Shown here: positions 9,388-17,953 of the stretch, piece after piece | Position numbering within the stretch: position 1 is the stretch's first letter | Layout: each line of letters starts with the position of its first letter | NCBI GenBank assembly: GCA_934445035.1 | Contig: CAKSDI010000003.1 | Location: 1-64,000 of the forward strand | Source of the DNA: an uncultured Eubacteriales bacterium | GTDB lineage: Bacteria > Bacillota > Clostridia > Oscillospirales > Acutalibacteraceae | DNA length: 64,000 nucleotides | Direction: 5' to 3' | Translations under genes and position numbers: made by a program | Notes under the pieces: generated by a model | Seen by the model: only the letters and a program-made list of their open reading frames with translations | Told to the model about the DNA's origin: nothing | Database searches by the model: none

Positions 9388-10221
9388 TTAAAGTATTTTT
9401 TCTAAAGCTTTGCACGCAGCGTCAAACGCGGCTTCGTTGCTTTCGAATTTATATCCGCCCACATTGCTCTTTTCACCTTCGCGCTCAAGAGCGGCAAGCC
9501 CGTCAAACACAGCGAGATGAGGCTCTAAAGTTACAGCGTTACCGCCGAGAGCTTTATACGCTTTTATTATCTGCCCGATATTGCCGTCGCCCTCTCCTGC
9601 GGGAACTATCTCTCCCGATTTAAGAGAATCTTTAATGTGAAGATATTTAATATGCTCTTTTAGCTCTTCCCAGGCATGAAGAGTATCGACTCCGCACTGA
9701 ACGAAATTTGCCGGATCGAAAATTCCTTTAAGCGAGGGCAAAGATTTAAAAAGAAGCTTGCACCTTTTTTCGTTATCCCCGAAAATTCCTTTTTCGTTTT
9801 CATGGCAAAGGTCAACTCCGGAGCCTGTGCTTAATTCAAGCAAAGTACCGAGCCTGTCGATCACTTCGTTTTTGTAATCGTCATAATTCTCATCTTCCGG
9901 AATATAGAAAGAAAATATTCTCATATTTTCGGCTTCAAGAGCATTAGCGACAGAAAGAGTATGTTTAAAAAGCTCGATATGCTTATTAAAATCGTCTTTT
10001 TTGATATCTATCTTTCCGATCGGCGAGCCTACGGACCAAACTTTAAGACCCTCGCTCTTTAAGCGGTTTTTAACCTCTTTAGCCTTGTCTTCGGTGATTT
10101 CAGAAACATTTGTACCGTCGACATTTCTTATTTCCAAACCGTCAAGCTTATTTCTTTTAAGAGCGTCTATCTGACCTTCGACAGAAGCGCTTGACTCGTC
10201 TGCAAAAGCATATATTTTCAT
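9388..10221 (-). CDS. Sugar phosphate isomerase/epimerase family TIM barrel (AP_endonuc_2)
   Basis: A 277-residue protein beginning MKIYAFADESSASV. It shows the AP_endonuc_2/xylose isomerase-like landmarks LCHENEKGIFGD, GIFDPANF, YLHIKDSL and TLEPHL, which supply the metal-binding Glu/Asp/His residues in this family. It is divergent from the second TIM-barrel protein of this operon, so the two are not a recent duplication. It sits 3 bases after the SDR gene and 22 bases before oxidoreductase copy 1, so translational coupling is likely. Function is inferred from family and context only. Confidence 0.8.
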   Translation of the reverse strand: MKIYAFADESSASVEGQIDALKRNKLDGLEIRNVDGTNVSEITEDKAKEVKNRLKSEGLKVWSVGSPIGKIDIKKDDFNKHIELFKHTLSVANALEAENMRIFSFYIPEDENYDDYKNEVIDRLGTLLELSTGSGVDLCHENEKGIFGDNEKRCKLLFKSLPSLKGIFDPANFVQCGVDTLHAWEELKEHIKYLHIKDSLKSGEIVPAGEGDGNIGQIIKAYKALGGNAVTLEPHLAVFDGLAALEREGEKSNVGGYKFESNEAAFDAACKALEKIL

Positions 10222-10224
10222 AAA

Positions 10225-11049
10225 TCAAACTCCTGAATAAGCTGAAAATCCGCCGTCTACCGGAACTGTGATACCGGTGACAAATCCCGATTTTGTTTCA
10301 TCGATAAGCCAATCGACTGTGCCTAACAATTCTTCCGACTCGCCGAATCTGCCCATAGGAGTGGATCTTAAGATCTTCTCTGTTCTTGCAGTCGGTTCGC
10401 CTTTTTCATCAAAGAGCAAAGCCCTGTTCTGATTAGTTACAAAAAATCCGGGAGCTATAGCGTTTACTCTTATCTCCTGCTTTGCAAAATGAACTGCAAG
10501 CCAGGAAGTGAAATTTGAAACCGCCGCTTTTGCCGCCGAATAAGCAGGTATCTTTGTAAGCGGTCTGTAAGCGTTCATAGAAGAAACATTTAATACGCAG
10601 CAGCCCTTTTTGCCTATCATATCAGCCATAAATATCTGACTCGGAAGCAAAACGCCTTTTATATTTAAATCGAAAACAAAATCAAATCCCTTTTCTTCAA
10701 TATTAAAGAAAGTAAGAAAATCTTTTGCGTCTTCATCGCCTGAAACATATTCCTCGTGAAGAGTGGTGCATCTCGGGTTATTACCGCCCGCACCGTTAAT
10801 CAATATATCGCATTTACCGAGGTCCTTTAATACCTCGCTGTGAACGCTTTTAAGCGACTCAAGATCCAAAACATTGGTCTTATAGGCTTTTGCGGTACCG
10901 CCGTTTTTTACGATTCTGTCTTCCACGGTTTTAGCCGCGTCATAATTAAGATCAAGAAGCGCAACCTTATTTCCTGCTTTTGCAAGATGCTCTGCAAAAG
11001 AAGAGCACAAAACTCCGCCTGCGCCTGTTACAACGATTACTTTACTCAT
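10225..11049 (-). CDS. uxuB: SDR-family D-mannonate oxidoreductase (fructuronate reductase)
   Basis: A 274-residue short-chain dehydrogenase/reductase. The cofactor motif is TGAGG at residues 8-12, NGAGG is at 85-89, the catalytic serine is in NVSSM (156-157), and Tyr170 and Lys174 form YSAAK. The typical SDR Gly-Ile-Gly after TGxxx is replaced by Val-Leu-Cys, an unusual nucleotide-binding turn. Placed between uxuA and uxaC-linked genes, it most likely reduces D-fructuronate to D-mannonate, as SDR-type UxuB enzymes of Firmicutes do. Alternatives are tagaturonate reductase or another sugar-acid dehydrogenase. ATG at 11049 has AGGAG upstream. Confidence 0.8.
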   Translation of the reverse strand: MSKVIVVTGAGGVLCSSFAEHLAKAGNKVALLDLNYDAAKTVEDRIVKNGGTAKAYKTNVLDLESLKSVHSEVLKDLGKCDILINGAGGNNPRCTTLHEEYVSGDEDAKDFLTFFNIEEKGFDFVFDLNIKGVLLPSQIFMADMIGKKGCCVLNVSSMNAYRPLTKIPAYSAAKAAVSNFTSWLAVHFAKQEIRVNAIAPGFFVTNQNRALLFDEKGEPTARTEKILRSTPMGRFGESEELLGTVDWLIDETKSGFVTGITVPVDGGFSAYSGV

Positions 11050-11061
11050 AATTTCATTCTC

Positions 11062-12099
11062 CTATCTTAATTTTTCTATTGCTTCGAAAAGTCCTGCGAT
11101 ATATGTAGCGCCCAAAGCACGGTCAAAAAGTCCGTAACCGTATCTTCCCTTTTCGCCCCAGATCATTCTGCCGTGATCAGGTCTTACATAGCCGTCAAAG
11201 CCGTGATCCAAAAGGGTTTTTGCGATACCGAACATATCTACAGATCCGCAGGAAGTGGGATGGCCGACTTCCTCGAATTTTCTTACACCCGTATGCTTGA
11301 TGTTTCTTAAATGGAGGAAATGAATTCTGTCTGCAAACTCGCCTGCCATTTTTACAAGATCATTATCGGGATTTGCTCCGAGAGAGCCTGTGCAGAATGT
11401 AAGTCCGTTATTCTTTTCGGGAACTATATCCAAAAATCTTTTAAGATTTTTTTCATTGGTTATTATCCTCGGAAGTCCGAACATTCCCCATGGCGGATCA
11501 TCCGGGTGAATAGCCATATCGATTCCGGATTCTTTTGCTACGGGTATTACAGCCTCCAAAAAGTATGTAAGGTTATCCCAAAGCTTATCCTCGCCTAATT
11601 CTTCATATTTTTTAAGAAGATCTTTCATTTCTTCTTTAGTGTAGCTTGCGTCCCATCCGGGAAGTGAAAGCTCGCTTTTAAGCGGATTCATTTTAAGAAC
11701 GGTTTCATCATCGTAAGCAAGAGCGTTAGCTCCGTCTTTCTGAGGATGCTCAAGCTCGCTTCTAAGCCAATCGAAAACCGGCATAAAGTTATAGCAAATG
11801 CATTTTACTCCTGCCTTGCCGAGTCTTCTGATGTTTTCACAGTAATTATCGATTAGCTCGTCGGCATTCTTATTGCCGAGTTTGATATCCTCGCTTACAG
11901 GAACGCTTTCCACAACTTCAAAATCAAGATCATGCTTTTTTGCAGAATCCTTAATTTTGTTTATGCTTTCATTGCTCCAAACTCCGCCCGGCTTAACATC
12001 ATAGACCGCCGAAACGATTCCGCTCATAGTCGGGATCTGGCTTATCTTTTCAAGAGTTACCGGATCGCTTTCGCCGTACCATCTGAAAGTAAGTTTCAT
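11062..12099 (-). CDS. uxuA: Mannonate dehydratase
   Basis: A 345-residue UxuA-type dehydratase, near the usual 350-390 residues, converting D-mannonate to 2-keto-3-deoxy-D-gluconate in the cytoplasm. The N-terminus MKLTFRWYGESDPV and the segments MAIHPDDPPWG (His198), FCTGSLG (Cys236), HFLHLRN (His263) and RPDHGRMIWGE (Asp308, His309) are the family's metal and active-site segments. The gene starts 4 bases after uxaC and ends 12 bases before the SDR, so the three pathway steps are transcribed together. Confidence 0.95.
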   Translation of the reverse strand: MKLTFRWYGESDPVTLEKISQIPTMSGIVSAVYDVKPGGVWSNESINKIKDSAKKHDLDFEVVESVPVSEDIKLGNKNADELIDNYCENIRRLGKAGVKCICYNFMPVFDWLRSELEHPQKDGANALAYDDETVLKMNPLKSELSLPGWDASYTKEEMKDLLKKYEELGEDKLWDNLTYFLEAVIPVAKESGIDMAIHPDDPPWGMFGLPRIITNEKNLKRFLDIVPEKNNGLTFCTGSLGANPDNDLVKMAGEFADRIHFLHLRNIKHTGVRKFEEVGHPTSCGSVDMFGIAKTLLDHGFDGYVRPDHGRMIWGEKGRYGYGLFDRALGATYIAGLFEAIEKLR

Positions 12100-12103
12100 A
12101 TTT

Positions 12104-13462
12104 TCAGCTCATCCTTTCCTTTATATTATAATAAAATACCTTTTTAACAAGCTTTTGAGCGCTTATCTTATCAAACTCGCCTTTTTCGGTGAGGTTTCCG
12201 ATAAACGAACAGAAAATTCTTCTGAAATAATCGTGGCGAGCATAGGAAAGAAAACTTCTTGAATCGGTAAGCATTCCGTAAAACTTACCTAAAACTCCGT
12301 TTTCCGCCATTACTTCGGTTTGATTTAAAATTCCGCGTTTGTGATCGTTAAACCACCATGCGGCGCCTAATCTCACATTCCGATAAGCTCCCGCTATCGA
12401 AGCTAACTGATCGGCATTAGAGGAATTTAAGGTGTAAACTATTGTATCGGGAAGTCCGCTTTCTGAGTCGATACGGTCAAGTATCTTTATAAGCGACAAT
12501 CCGTCAACCGTATTGCCAACGCAGTCACAGCCGCAGTCAACTCCGAGCTTTTTGAAAAGAGCGGAATTTGAGTTTCTTGTGACAGCCAGGTGAAGCTGCA
12601 TCGTAAGTCCGAATTTCTTATATATCTTTCCTAAAAATACATAAAGATTTCCCACAAGACCGAGATAATCGTTTTCGTCTACACTCTCGCCTTTTAATAT
12701 CTTTTTAAAGATATCGTCGGCTTTATTCTCGTCAAATATATCATTCGGAAAATACTGCATACCGATATCTGTAAACACGCACCCGTTTTTAACAAAGAAT
12801 TCAAGCCTGTTTTCAACGGCGGCTTTAAGAGATTTTAAATCTTCTATCTTAATTCCGCTGCAATCGGAAAGCTTTAAGATATAATCCTTATAAGAGCTGT
12901 TAAGCATAAGCAAAAGATTGTCCGTTCTAAACGACGGAAGGACTTTTATGTTAAACGATCTATCCTGTGAGATCAGCTTATGCCATTTCAAATCGTCTGT
13001 TATATCGTCTGTCGTGCAGATCATTTCAACATTGGAATTTGTCATAAGCTTTCGAGGCGAAAGCTTATTTTCTTTAATATATTTATTGGCGCTTTCCCAT
13101 ATCATTTCGGCATTTTCCGCCGTCAGATCGCAGTCAATATCAAAAAATTGCTTAAGCTCCATTTTAGACCAGTAATAAAGCGGATTTCCTGCGGCAAATT
13201 CGAGCGCGCTTATGAAATTGATAAATTTCTCGTGATAATCGGCGCTGCCGGTTATCTTATCTTCGCTGATTCCGGCACATCTCATAAGGCGCCATTTATA
13301 ATGATCACCGGCAAGCCACATTTCACCGATATTGTCAAAAGGCTTATCCTCATATATCTCTTTCGGAGAAAGATGACAATGATAATCGATGATCGGAAGA
13401 TCCTTAGCGGAATTATATAATGTGACGGCGGTTTTGTTACTGAGCAGATAATTATTTTCCAT
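12104..13462 (-). CDS. uxaC: Glucuronate (uronate) isomerase
   Basis: A 452-residue UxaC of the amidohydrolase-like superfamily. It isomerises D-glucuronate to D-fructuronate and D-galacturonate to D-tagaturonate. The metal-binding DYHCHL motif is at residues 26-31 (His28, His30). Later family blocks are MCTTDDITDD, LHLAVTRN, YTLNSSN and GAAWWFND. ATG at 13462 is preferred to an in-frame ATG at 13471 because AAAGGA lies 8 bases upstream. It is the first gene of the uronate operon and faces a divergent AraC regulator, with a promoter at 13491-13519. Confidence 0.95.
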   Translation of the reverse strand: MENNYLLSNKTAVTLYNSAKDLPIIDYHCHLSPKEIYEDKPFDNIGEMWLAGDHYKWRLMRCAGISEDKITGSADYHEKFINFISALEFAAGNPLYYWSKMELKQFFDIDCDLTAENAEMIWESANKYIKENKLSPRKLMTNSNVEMICTTDDITDDLKWHKLISQDRSFNIKVLPSFRTDNLLLMLNSSYKDYILKLSDCSGIKIEDLKSLKAAVENRLEFFVKNGCVFTDIGMQYFPNDIFDENKADDIFKKILKGESVDENDYLGLVGNLYVFLGKIYKKFGLTMQLHLAVTRNSNSALFKKLGVDCGCDCVGNTVDGLSLIKILDRIDSESGLPDTIVYTLNSSNADQLASIAGAYRNVRLGAAWWFNDHKRGILNQTEVMAENGVLGKFYGMLTDSRSFLSYARHDYFRRIFCSFIGNLTEKGEFDKISAQKLVKKVFYYNIKERMS

Positions 13463-13490
13463 AAAAACCATCCTTTTTCTTTATAACTTC

Positions 13491-13519
13491 ATTATATAAT
13501 CATTCAAATGAATAAACAA
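13491..13519 (-). promoter_or_regulatory. Sigma-A promoter of the uronate operon
   Basis: On the minus strand, -35 TTGTTT (13519-13514), a 17-base spacer and -10 TATAAT (13496-13491) precede uxaC. The spacer holds the inverted repeat ATTCA-AA-TGAAT at 13502-13513, a candidate regulator site. Confidence 0.75.
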
Positions 13520-13542
13520 TTATAAAAAATTCCTTAAAAACA

Positions 13543-13571
13543 TTGCAATTATGCGCATAACATATTATAAT
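13543..13571 (+). promoter_or_regulatory. Promoter of the divergent AraC gene with palindromic spacer
   Basis: -35 TTGCAA (13543-13548), 17 bases and -10 TATAAT (13566-13571). The spacer contains the perfect 12-base palindrome TTATGCGCATAA at 13549-13560, well placed for autorepression. The start codon follows only about 12 bases after the expected transcription start. Confidence 0.8.
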
Positions 13572-13589
13572 TGTTTCAGAGGTGAAATT

Positions 13590-14375
13590 ATGGAAATTTT
13601 AGGCTACCACCATTCTTCGGAAAGAAATCTCGATCAGAAGGATTATCCTATTCATCTTCACGGAAATTATGAATTGCTGTATTTTATAAACGGTAATGTG
13701 CAGTTTTCGGTTGAGGGTAAAAATTATAAGCTGAGAAAAGGAGATTTTGTATTAACAAGAAAATCGGAATCTCACCATGTTATTTTTAATTCAAACACCG
13801 AATACGAAAGAATAGTTATAAGCTTTGATTTTAACAGCGATTTAGACCCTTACGAATTGTTAAAACCTTTTAACGACAGAAATCTGGGAGAAATGTGCAG
13901 ATATAAAAGCTCGGAATTTAACACTACTACTTATAAAAACTGCTTTTATGCCATTGCAGGCACTAAGGATAAAGAAAAGCAAAAAGCTTATCTTACAGTG
14001 CTTTTATACGAAACAAACGAGGCATTTCGGCAAAAGCAGTTAAATCAGAATTCAAATGTTGATAATTACGATAAAAGCTATGAAATTATAAAATATGTCA
14101 ACTCTCACCTTTATGAGGATATCTCGCTTGAAAGCATAAGCAGGAATTTTTATTTGAGCAGATCGCAGTTAAACAGGGTCTTTAAAAAAGCAACAGGCTT
14201 ATCCGTTTGGGAATATGTAAAATCGAAAAGACTTCTTAATGCAAGGGATCTTATCATTCACGGGCAAAAGCCGACGGCAGTAAGCGAAAAATGCGGATTT
14301 AAAGATTATGTATCTTTTTATAAGGCTTATAAAGCAAAATTCGGCCATTCTCCTAAAAAAGACGGCATAAATTAA
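13590..14375 (+). CDS. AraC family transcriptional regulator of the uronate operon
   Basis: A 261-residue regulator. The N-terminal cupin sensor domain (residues about 1-130) has HLHGNYELLYFINGNVQFSVEG and HHVIF segments. The C-terminal double helix-turn-helix (about 160-260) has SLESISRNFYLSRSQLNRVFK, GLSVWEYVKSKRL and FKDYVSFYKAYKAKFGHSP. ATG at 13590 follows AGAGGTGAAA. It is transcribed away from uxaC from a promoter overlapping the operon's control region. By position it is the likely activator or repressor of uronate catabolism, and the inducer is probably a uronate or an operon intermediate. Transcription ends at the palindromic terminator at 14374. Confidence 0.9.
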   Translation: MEILGYHHSSERNLDQKDYPIHLHGNYELLYFINGNVQFSVEGKNYKLRKGDFVLTRKSESHHVIFNSNTEYERIVISFDFNSDLDPYELLKPFNDRNLGEMCRYKSSEFNTTTYKNCFYAIAGTKDKEKQKAYLTVLLYETNEAFRQKQLNQNSNVDNYDKSYEIIKYVNSHLYEDISLESISRNFYLSRSQLNRVFKKATGLSVWEYVKSKRLLNARDLIIHGQKPTAVSEKCGFKDYVSFYKAYKAKFGHSPKKDGIN

Positions 14376-14405
14376 AAAAGGAACCTGATATCAGGTTCCT
14401 TTTTT
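14374..14405. terminator. Bidirectional terminator between convergent genes
   Basis: A perfect 32-base palindrome: A6, GGAACCTGA, centre, TCAGGTTCC, T6. It can terminate the AraC gene on the plus strand and the ABC transporter gene on the minus strand. Confidence 0.95.
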
Positions 14406-14414
14406 ATACTATAT

Positions 14415-17165
14415 TTATTTTTCCCTTATAGCGTCGATAGGTCTTTTAGACGCGATCTTTTTAACGGGAATATAGCTTGCGATAAATGCTACCAAAATAC
14501 TTACAACGAGCAACAGTGCTATCTGCCTTATTCCGAATGAAAGAATTGTCACGAGTATACCGTAATTCTTTCTTAAAATTCCGTTTAACACTATAGTCAC
14601 TATCATTACGCCTATTGAAGACAGGATGAAGTTGATCCCCGCAATGATCGCGCTTTCGGAGAAGAAAATTCGAAATACATCGTTGCTTCTTGAACCGATA
14701 GCCCTTAAAATGCCTATGTCTTTTTTCTTGTAATTTATACTTGTCGCAATGAAATTGGAAAGCATAATCGAAGCAAAAACAGCAAATCCAATGCCTATCC
14801 AGAAGAATGTTTTTGAGAGCGTTTTAAGCATATCGTTAATGCCGTCAAGCTCAAATGAAACGGAGTTCTGCAAAGGATATTTAATATTTCCTCCCGGCTC
14901 ATAGCAATATTTTACCGCACTCTGAACCGTTTTAAAATCGCTCGAAAGATGACCTACGGCATAGCCGAATCCATCGTCATTTTTATCGCACAAAAGATCG
15001 ATGACATTTTCATTTACAATAAGCGAATTCGAAAGATAGTTAAGCTTTTCGTTAGACGGAATTATACCTACGATTTTAAACTTACTGTTTAATCCGATCG
15101 TTGTAAAAGCGTTTTGCTGTTCTTCCTGGTCGTCGTCTTTAGTAAGATTGCACCATGAGTCAAGCTCGGGAAGCTTTGAAGCGATTATATTTCCGTTATC
15201 ATCATAAAAGTTTGAATTTTCATCGCTTAAATCGAGTGCGCCTTCATAAACGACTATTTCGTTTCCCGAAAGCTCCGTTTTTGCGCCGTTTACCCATTTT
15301 ATCTTGCTTTTATCAATTTTATCAAGCGAAGTGAGATAATCGGGATTTACTCCGAATTCAGAATTTTCATTATAAAGACCGAAATATCCCTGATTTATCC
15401 TGTATATCGGCGCTCTTTTTCCTATTATATCATAAAGCTTTGCTGTGCCGACCATTGCTACGGAAGAATAACTGCTGGAAGTCGAAGAAATAAATTCATT
15501 GTAAAGGACATAATCGATAAGCCTATCCGCTTTTGATTTGTTTTTAACCTTTACTGCAAGTCTTTCATATCTCGAAATATCAAAATTGGTGTCTATAATT
15601 CCCGTAACCGTGTATTTTTCGCCGTTTAAAGTAATGGTTTTACCTATGAGGTCTTCAAATATATTTATCGGCTGATAAACTAAAACTTCTTCCCCTTTGG
15701 CGTTTTTGGTTTTTGTTCCGTCGGTATATTCGGTCCGTTTGAAAACTTCGAATATATATTTGCTTACTGCAATTTCATTTTTGGTTTCATCGGGCAAAGC
15801 TCCGCAAACAAGCTTATAGCCGAATTCATCGAGTGTTTTTTGATTTATTTCGCCGAATCCGCTGAAAATTTTGGAATAAACATCATATTCGGTTTCTGTA
15901 GTTTTTTTATCGGGATTGGTATTTTCTTCAAAGCTAAAACCGCTGCCACCCGTATATACTCCGTGCATATTTATTCCTGTTTTCGAAGAAAGTTTTAAAA
16001 TATCTTCTGAATTAAGATTAAAGCCGGAGCTCCAATAACTTTTTGAGAGCTTAAGCTCTTTTGCCACGGAAAGATAATCGATATTAGAATCGATAAGCGA
16101 TTTTGTGCAGGTCTTAATATGATTGTATGAGCCGAATGTGTCCGCAAGGCCGAAAAGACCGAAAGCTATGCAGGATAACAAAATTGTTACAACAAGCCTG
16201 AATTTTTTATGTTTTAATCCTCCCGCACCTATCTTTACGGCGTTTTTCATAGGCAGGCGTGATTTTATAAGCTTAAATCCGCCTGATGTTACGGGGATCT
16301 TGCTTTCATCGGTTTTGATAAACTTTGAAGAAGCGCCCGATTTATTGACTGTGAGCTTAACTTCGCCCTTTGCCACCTTATCAAGGTAATCGTTAATTAA
16401 AACTCTGTCTTCTTCCGTAAGCCTGTAATCCTTAGCTATTTTAATTCCCTCGGAAGAAAATTCAAGGTTTTCTGTTTCTTCAATTTCATTTTCATTAAGC
16501 TCAACATCGCTTATGATGTGACCGTCTGAAAGCTCTATTATTCTGTCAGCATACTTCTCGGCGAATTCCCTGTCGTGAGAAACAACAATAACAAGCTTAG
16601 TTGCAGAAAGCTTTTTAAGGGTATCAAAAACCTGTTTTCCGGTATTCGAATCAAGCGCTCCCGTCGGCTCGTCAGCCATAATTATTTCAGGCTTTTTAAC
16701 AAGCGCTCTCGCAATGGCTACTCTCTGCTTCTGACCGCCCGAAAGCTCGTTTGGTTTTCTTGAGCCCATTCCCTCAAGATCGACCTGCTTTAAAATTTCA
16801 TTTATTTCCTTATTGGTAGCTTTTTTGCCCTGAAGTTCCATAGAAAGCGCGATATTTGCGCCGACTGTGAAATCATCAAGCACATTGTATTCCTGAAAGA
16901 TAAAGCCGACATAGGTATTTCTGTAAGAATCAAAATGCTTCTGCTTGAAATTACCCGAGCTTACACCCTTTATTCTTATCTCGCCCGAATCGTATTTATC
17001 AAGGCCTCCGAGAACATTTAAAAGAGTCGATTTTCCGCTGCCCGATTTTCCGAGAAGAAACACCATTCCTTTTTCGGGAAATCTAATGCTCACATTATCG
17101 AGCGCTGTTACAGGCACGCCTTTTTTGATTTTATAGACTTTTGAAAGATTAACAGCTTCTAACAT
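14415..17165 (-). CDS. ABC transporter, fused ATPase and FtsX-type permease
   Basis: A 916-residue fusion of an MacB/LolD-like ATPase and an FtsX permease. ATPase: Walker A GKSGSGKST (residues 39-47), signature LSGGQKQR, Walker B IIMADEP. After a linker, one membrane segment lies near residue 325-350 (FRLVVTILLSCIAFGLFGLA), then a large extracellular domain of about 420 residues, then three membrane segments in the last 140 residues, as in FtsX permeases. Members of this class expel antimicrobial peptides or act in envelope stress. An amidase and a two-component system are encoded just upstream on the same strand, which suggests an envelope-response unit. A sigma-A promoter lies at 17221-17249. 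Confidence 0.88.
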   Translation of the reverse strand: MLEAVNLSKVYKIKKGVPVTALDNVSIRFPEKGMVFLLGKSGSGKSTLLNVLGGLDKYDSGEIRIKGVSSGNFKQKHFDSYRNTYVGFIFQEYNVLDDFTVGANIALSMELQGKKATNKEINEILKQVDLEGMGSRKPNELSGGQKQRVAIARALVKKPEIIMADEPTGALDSNTGKQVFDTLKKLSATKLVIVVSHDREFAEKYADRIIELSDGHIISDVELNENEIEETENLEFSSEGIKIAKDYRLTEEDRVLINDYLDKVAKGEVKLTVNKSGASSKFIKTDESKIPVTSGGFKLIKSRLPMKNAVKIGAGGLKHKKFRLVVTILLSCIAFGLFGLADTFGSYNHIKTCTKSLIDSNIDYLSVAKELKLSKSYWSSGFNLNSEDILKLSSKTGINMHGVYTGGSGFSFEENTNPDKKTTETEYDVYSKIFSGFGEINQKTLDEFGYKLVCGALPDETKNEIAVSKYIFEVFKRTEYTDGTKTKNAKGEEVLVYQPINIFEDLIGKTITLNGEKYTVTGIIDTNFDISRYERLAVKVKNKSKADRLIDYVLYNEFISSTSSSYSSVAMVGTAKLYDIIGKRAPIYRINQGYFGLYNENSEFGVNPDYLTSLDKIDKSKIKWVNGAKTELSGNEIVVYEGALDLSDENSNFYDDNGNIIASKLPELDSWCNLTKDDDQEEQQNAFTTIGLNSKFKIVGIIPSNEKLNYLSNSLIVNENVIDLLCDKNDDGFGYAVGHLSSDFKTVQSAVKYCYEPGGNIKYPLQNSVSFELDGINDMLKTLSKTFFWIGIGFAVFASIMLSNFIATSINYKKKDIGILRAIGSRSNDVFRIFFSESAIIAGINFILSSIGVMIVTIVLNGILRKNYGILVTILSFGIRQIALLLVVSILVAFIASYIPVKKIASKRPIDAIREK

Positions 17166-17220
17166 AATTATCCTCCGATTAAATTTGTTCCAACCGTTCT
17201 ATATCAAATAGTACAGTTAT

Positions 17221-17249
17221 AAGATAACATACTTCCTTTAATTAGTCAA
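17221..17249 (-). promoter_or_regulatory. Promoter of the ABC transporter gene
   Basis: Minus-strand -35 TTGACT (17249-17244), 17 bases, -10 TATCTT (17226-17221). The transporter therefore has its own promoter, a plausible target of the neighbouring response regulator. Confidence 0.75.
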
Positions 17250-17258
17250 GACCTTTTT

Positions 17259-17945
17259 TTATTTTTTTGAAAGATTTTCCTTTATATCCGCTTTGAGCAT
17301 ATCCCACGCACTTTCATTACTCACATAATATAAAGGGCAAAGCTTCCCTGTGATATCGTAATGGCGAATCACATCGTTTTCGTCAAGACCTGTTTTATCG
17401 AGCAGCCAGGAAGTAAGCTTTATCAGCGAATCATAAGTCTGATCGTTAAACTTACCCGTTTTATCAGGGTGGCAGACTTCTATCGAAATAGTATCTTTAT
17501 TCCTGTTGTTGCTTGCGGCGGATTTTTCATCGAGCGGAACGCACTGAATTACTTCGCCGTTTAATCCTATAACAAAATGAGAGCTTACTTCCGTGTCCGC
17601 TTTATCATAATAATCTCTGTTATTCTGTGCGGTGGTATTCGGATTTCCGACATAATGGATTACTATATTTTTTATATCCGTAAGCTTAGTTCCCGTTCTG
17701 GCGGTATTATGAATATGTATTATCTGCGGATCGACATATTCAGGCAGTTCCGCGTTTTTTAATTCGGTTATCCTGTTCTTAGCCTCTTCGCGGCTCTTTT
17801 TTTCGGTTCTGCCGGATAAAAAACTTTTAAAAAGCATTGTACCGCTCACAATCATAAATACGAACATCAGGAAAATAATAAATCTTCTAAGTATTATTTT
17901 TCTTTTTCTTCTTTTTCTTCTTTTGATATAAGTCTGTCTTTCCAT
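17259..17945 (-). CDS. N-acetylmuramoyl-L-alanine amidase, membrane anchored (Amidase_2)
   Basis: A 228-residue cell-wall amidase. A highly basic N-terminus (residues 1-21) precedes a single membrane segment (about 22-42), so the enzyme faces outward. The catalytic domain (about 70-225) has the Amidase_2 zinc ligand region IVIHYVGN (His97), SSHFVIGLNGEV and IRHYDITGKLCP. Members cleave the bond between N-acetylmuramic acid and L-Ala in peptidoglycan. It begins 8 bases after the histidine kinase gene, so it is probably part of the same transcript as the two-component genes. Confidence 0.88.
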   Translation of the reverse strand: MERQTYIKRRKRRKRKIILRRFIIFLMFVFMIVSGTMLFKSFLSGRTEKKSREEAKNRITELKNAELPEYVDPQIIHIHNTARTGTKLTDIKNIVIHYVGNPNTTAQNNRDYYDKADTEVSSHFVIGLNGEVIQCVPLDEKSAASNNRNKDTISIEVCHPDKTGKFNDQTYDSLIKLTSWLLDKTGLDENDVIRHYDITGKLCPLYYVSNESAWDMLKADIKENLSKK

Positions 17946-17953
17946 AAAAATTA

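Noticed and set aside
12980..13420. Plus-strand 146-codon open frame opposite uxaC
   Set aside because: The minus strand encodes an unmistakable glucuronate isomerase across the same bases.
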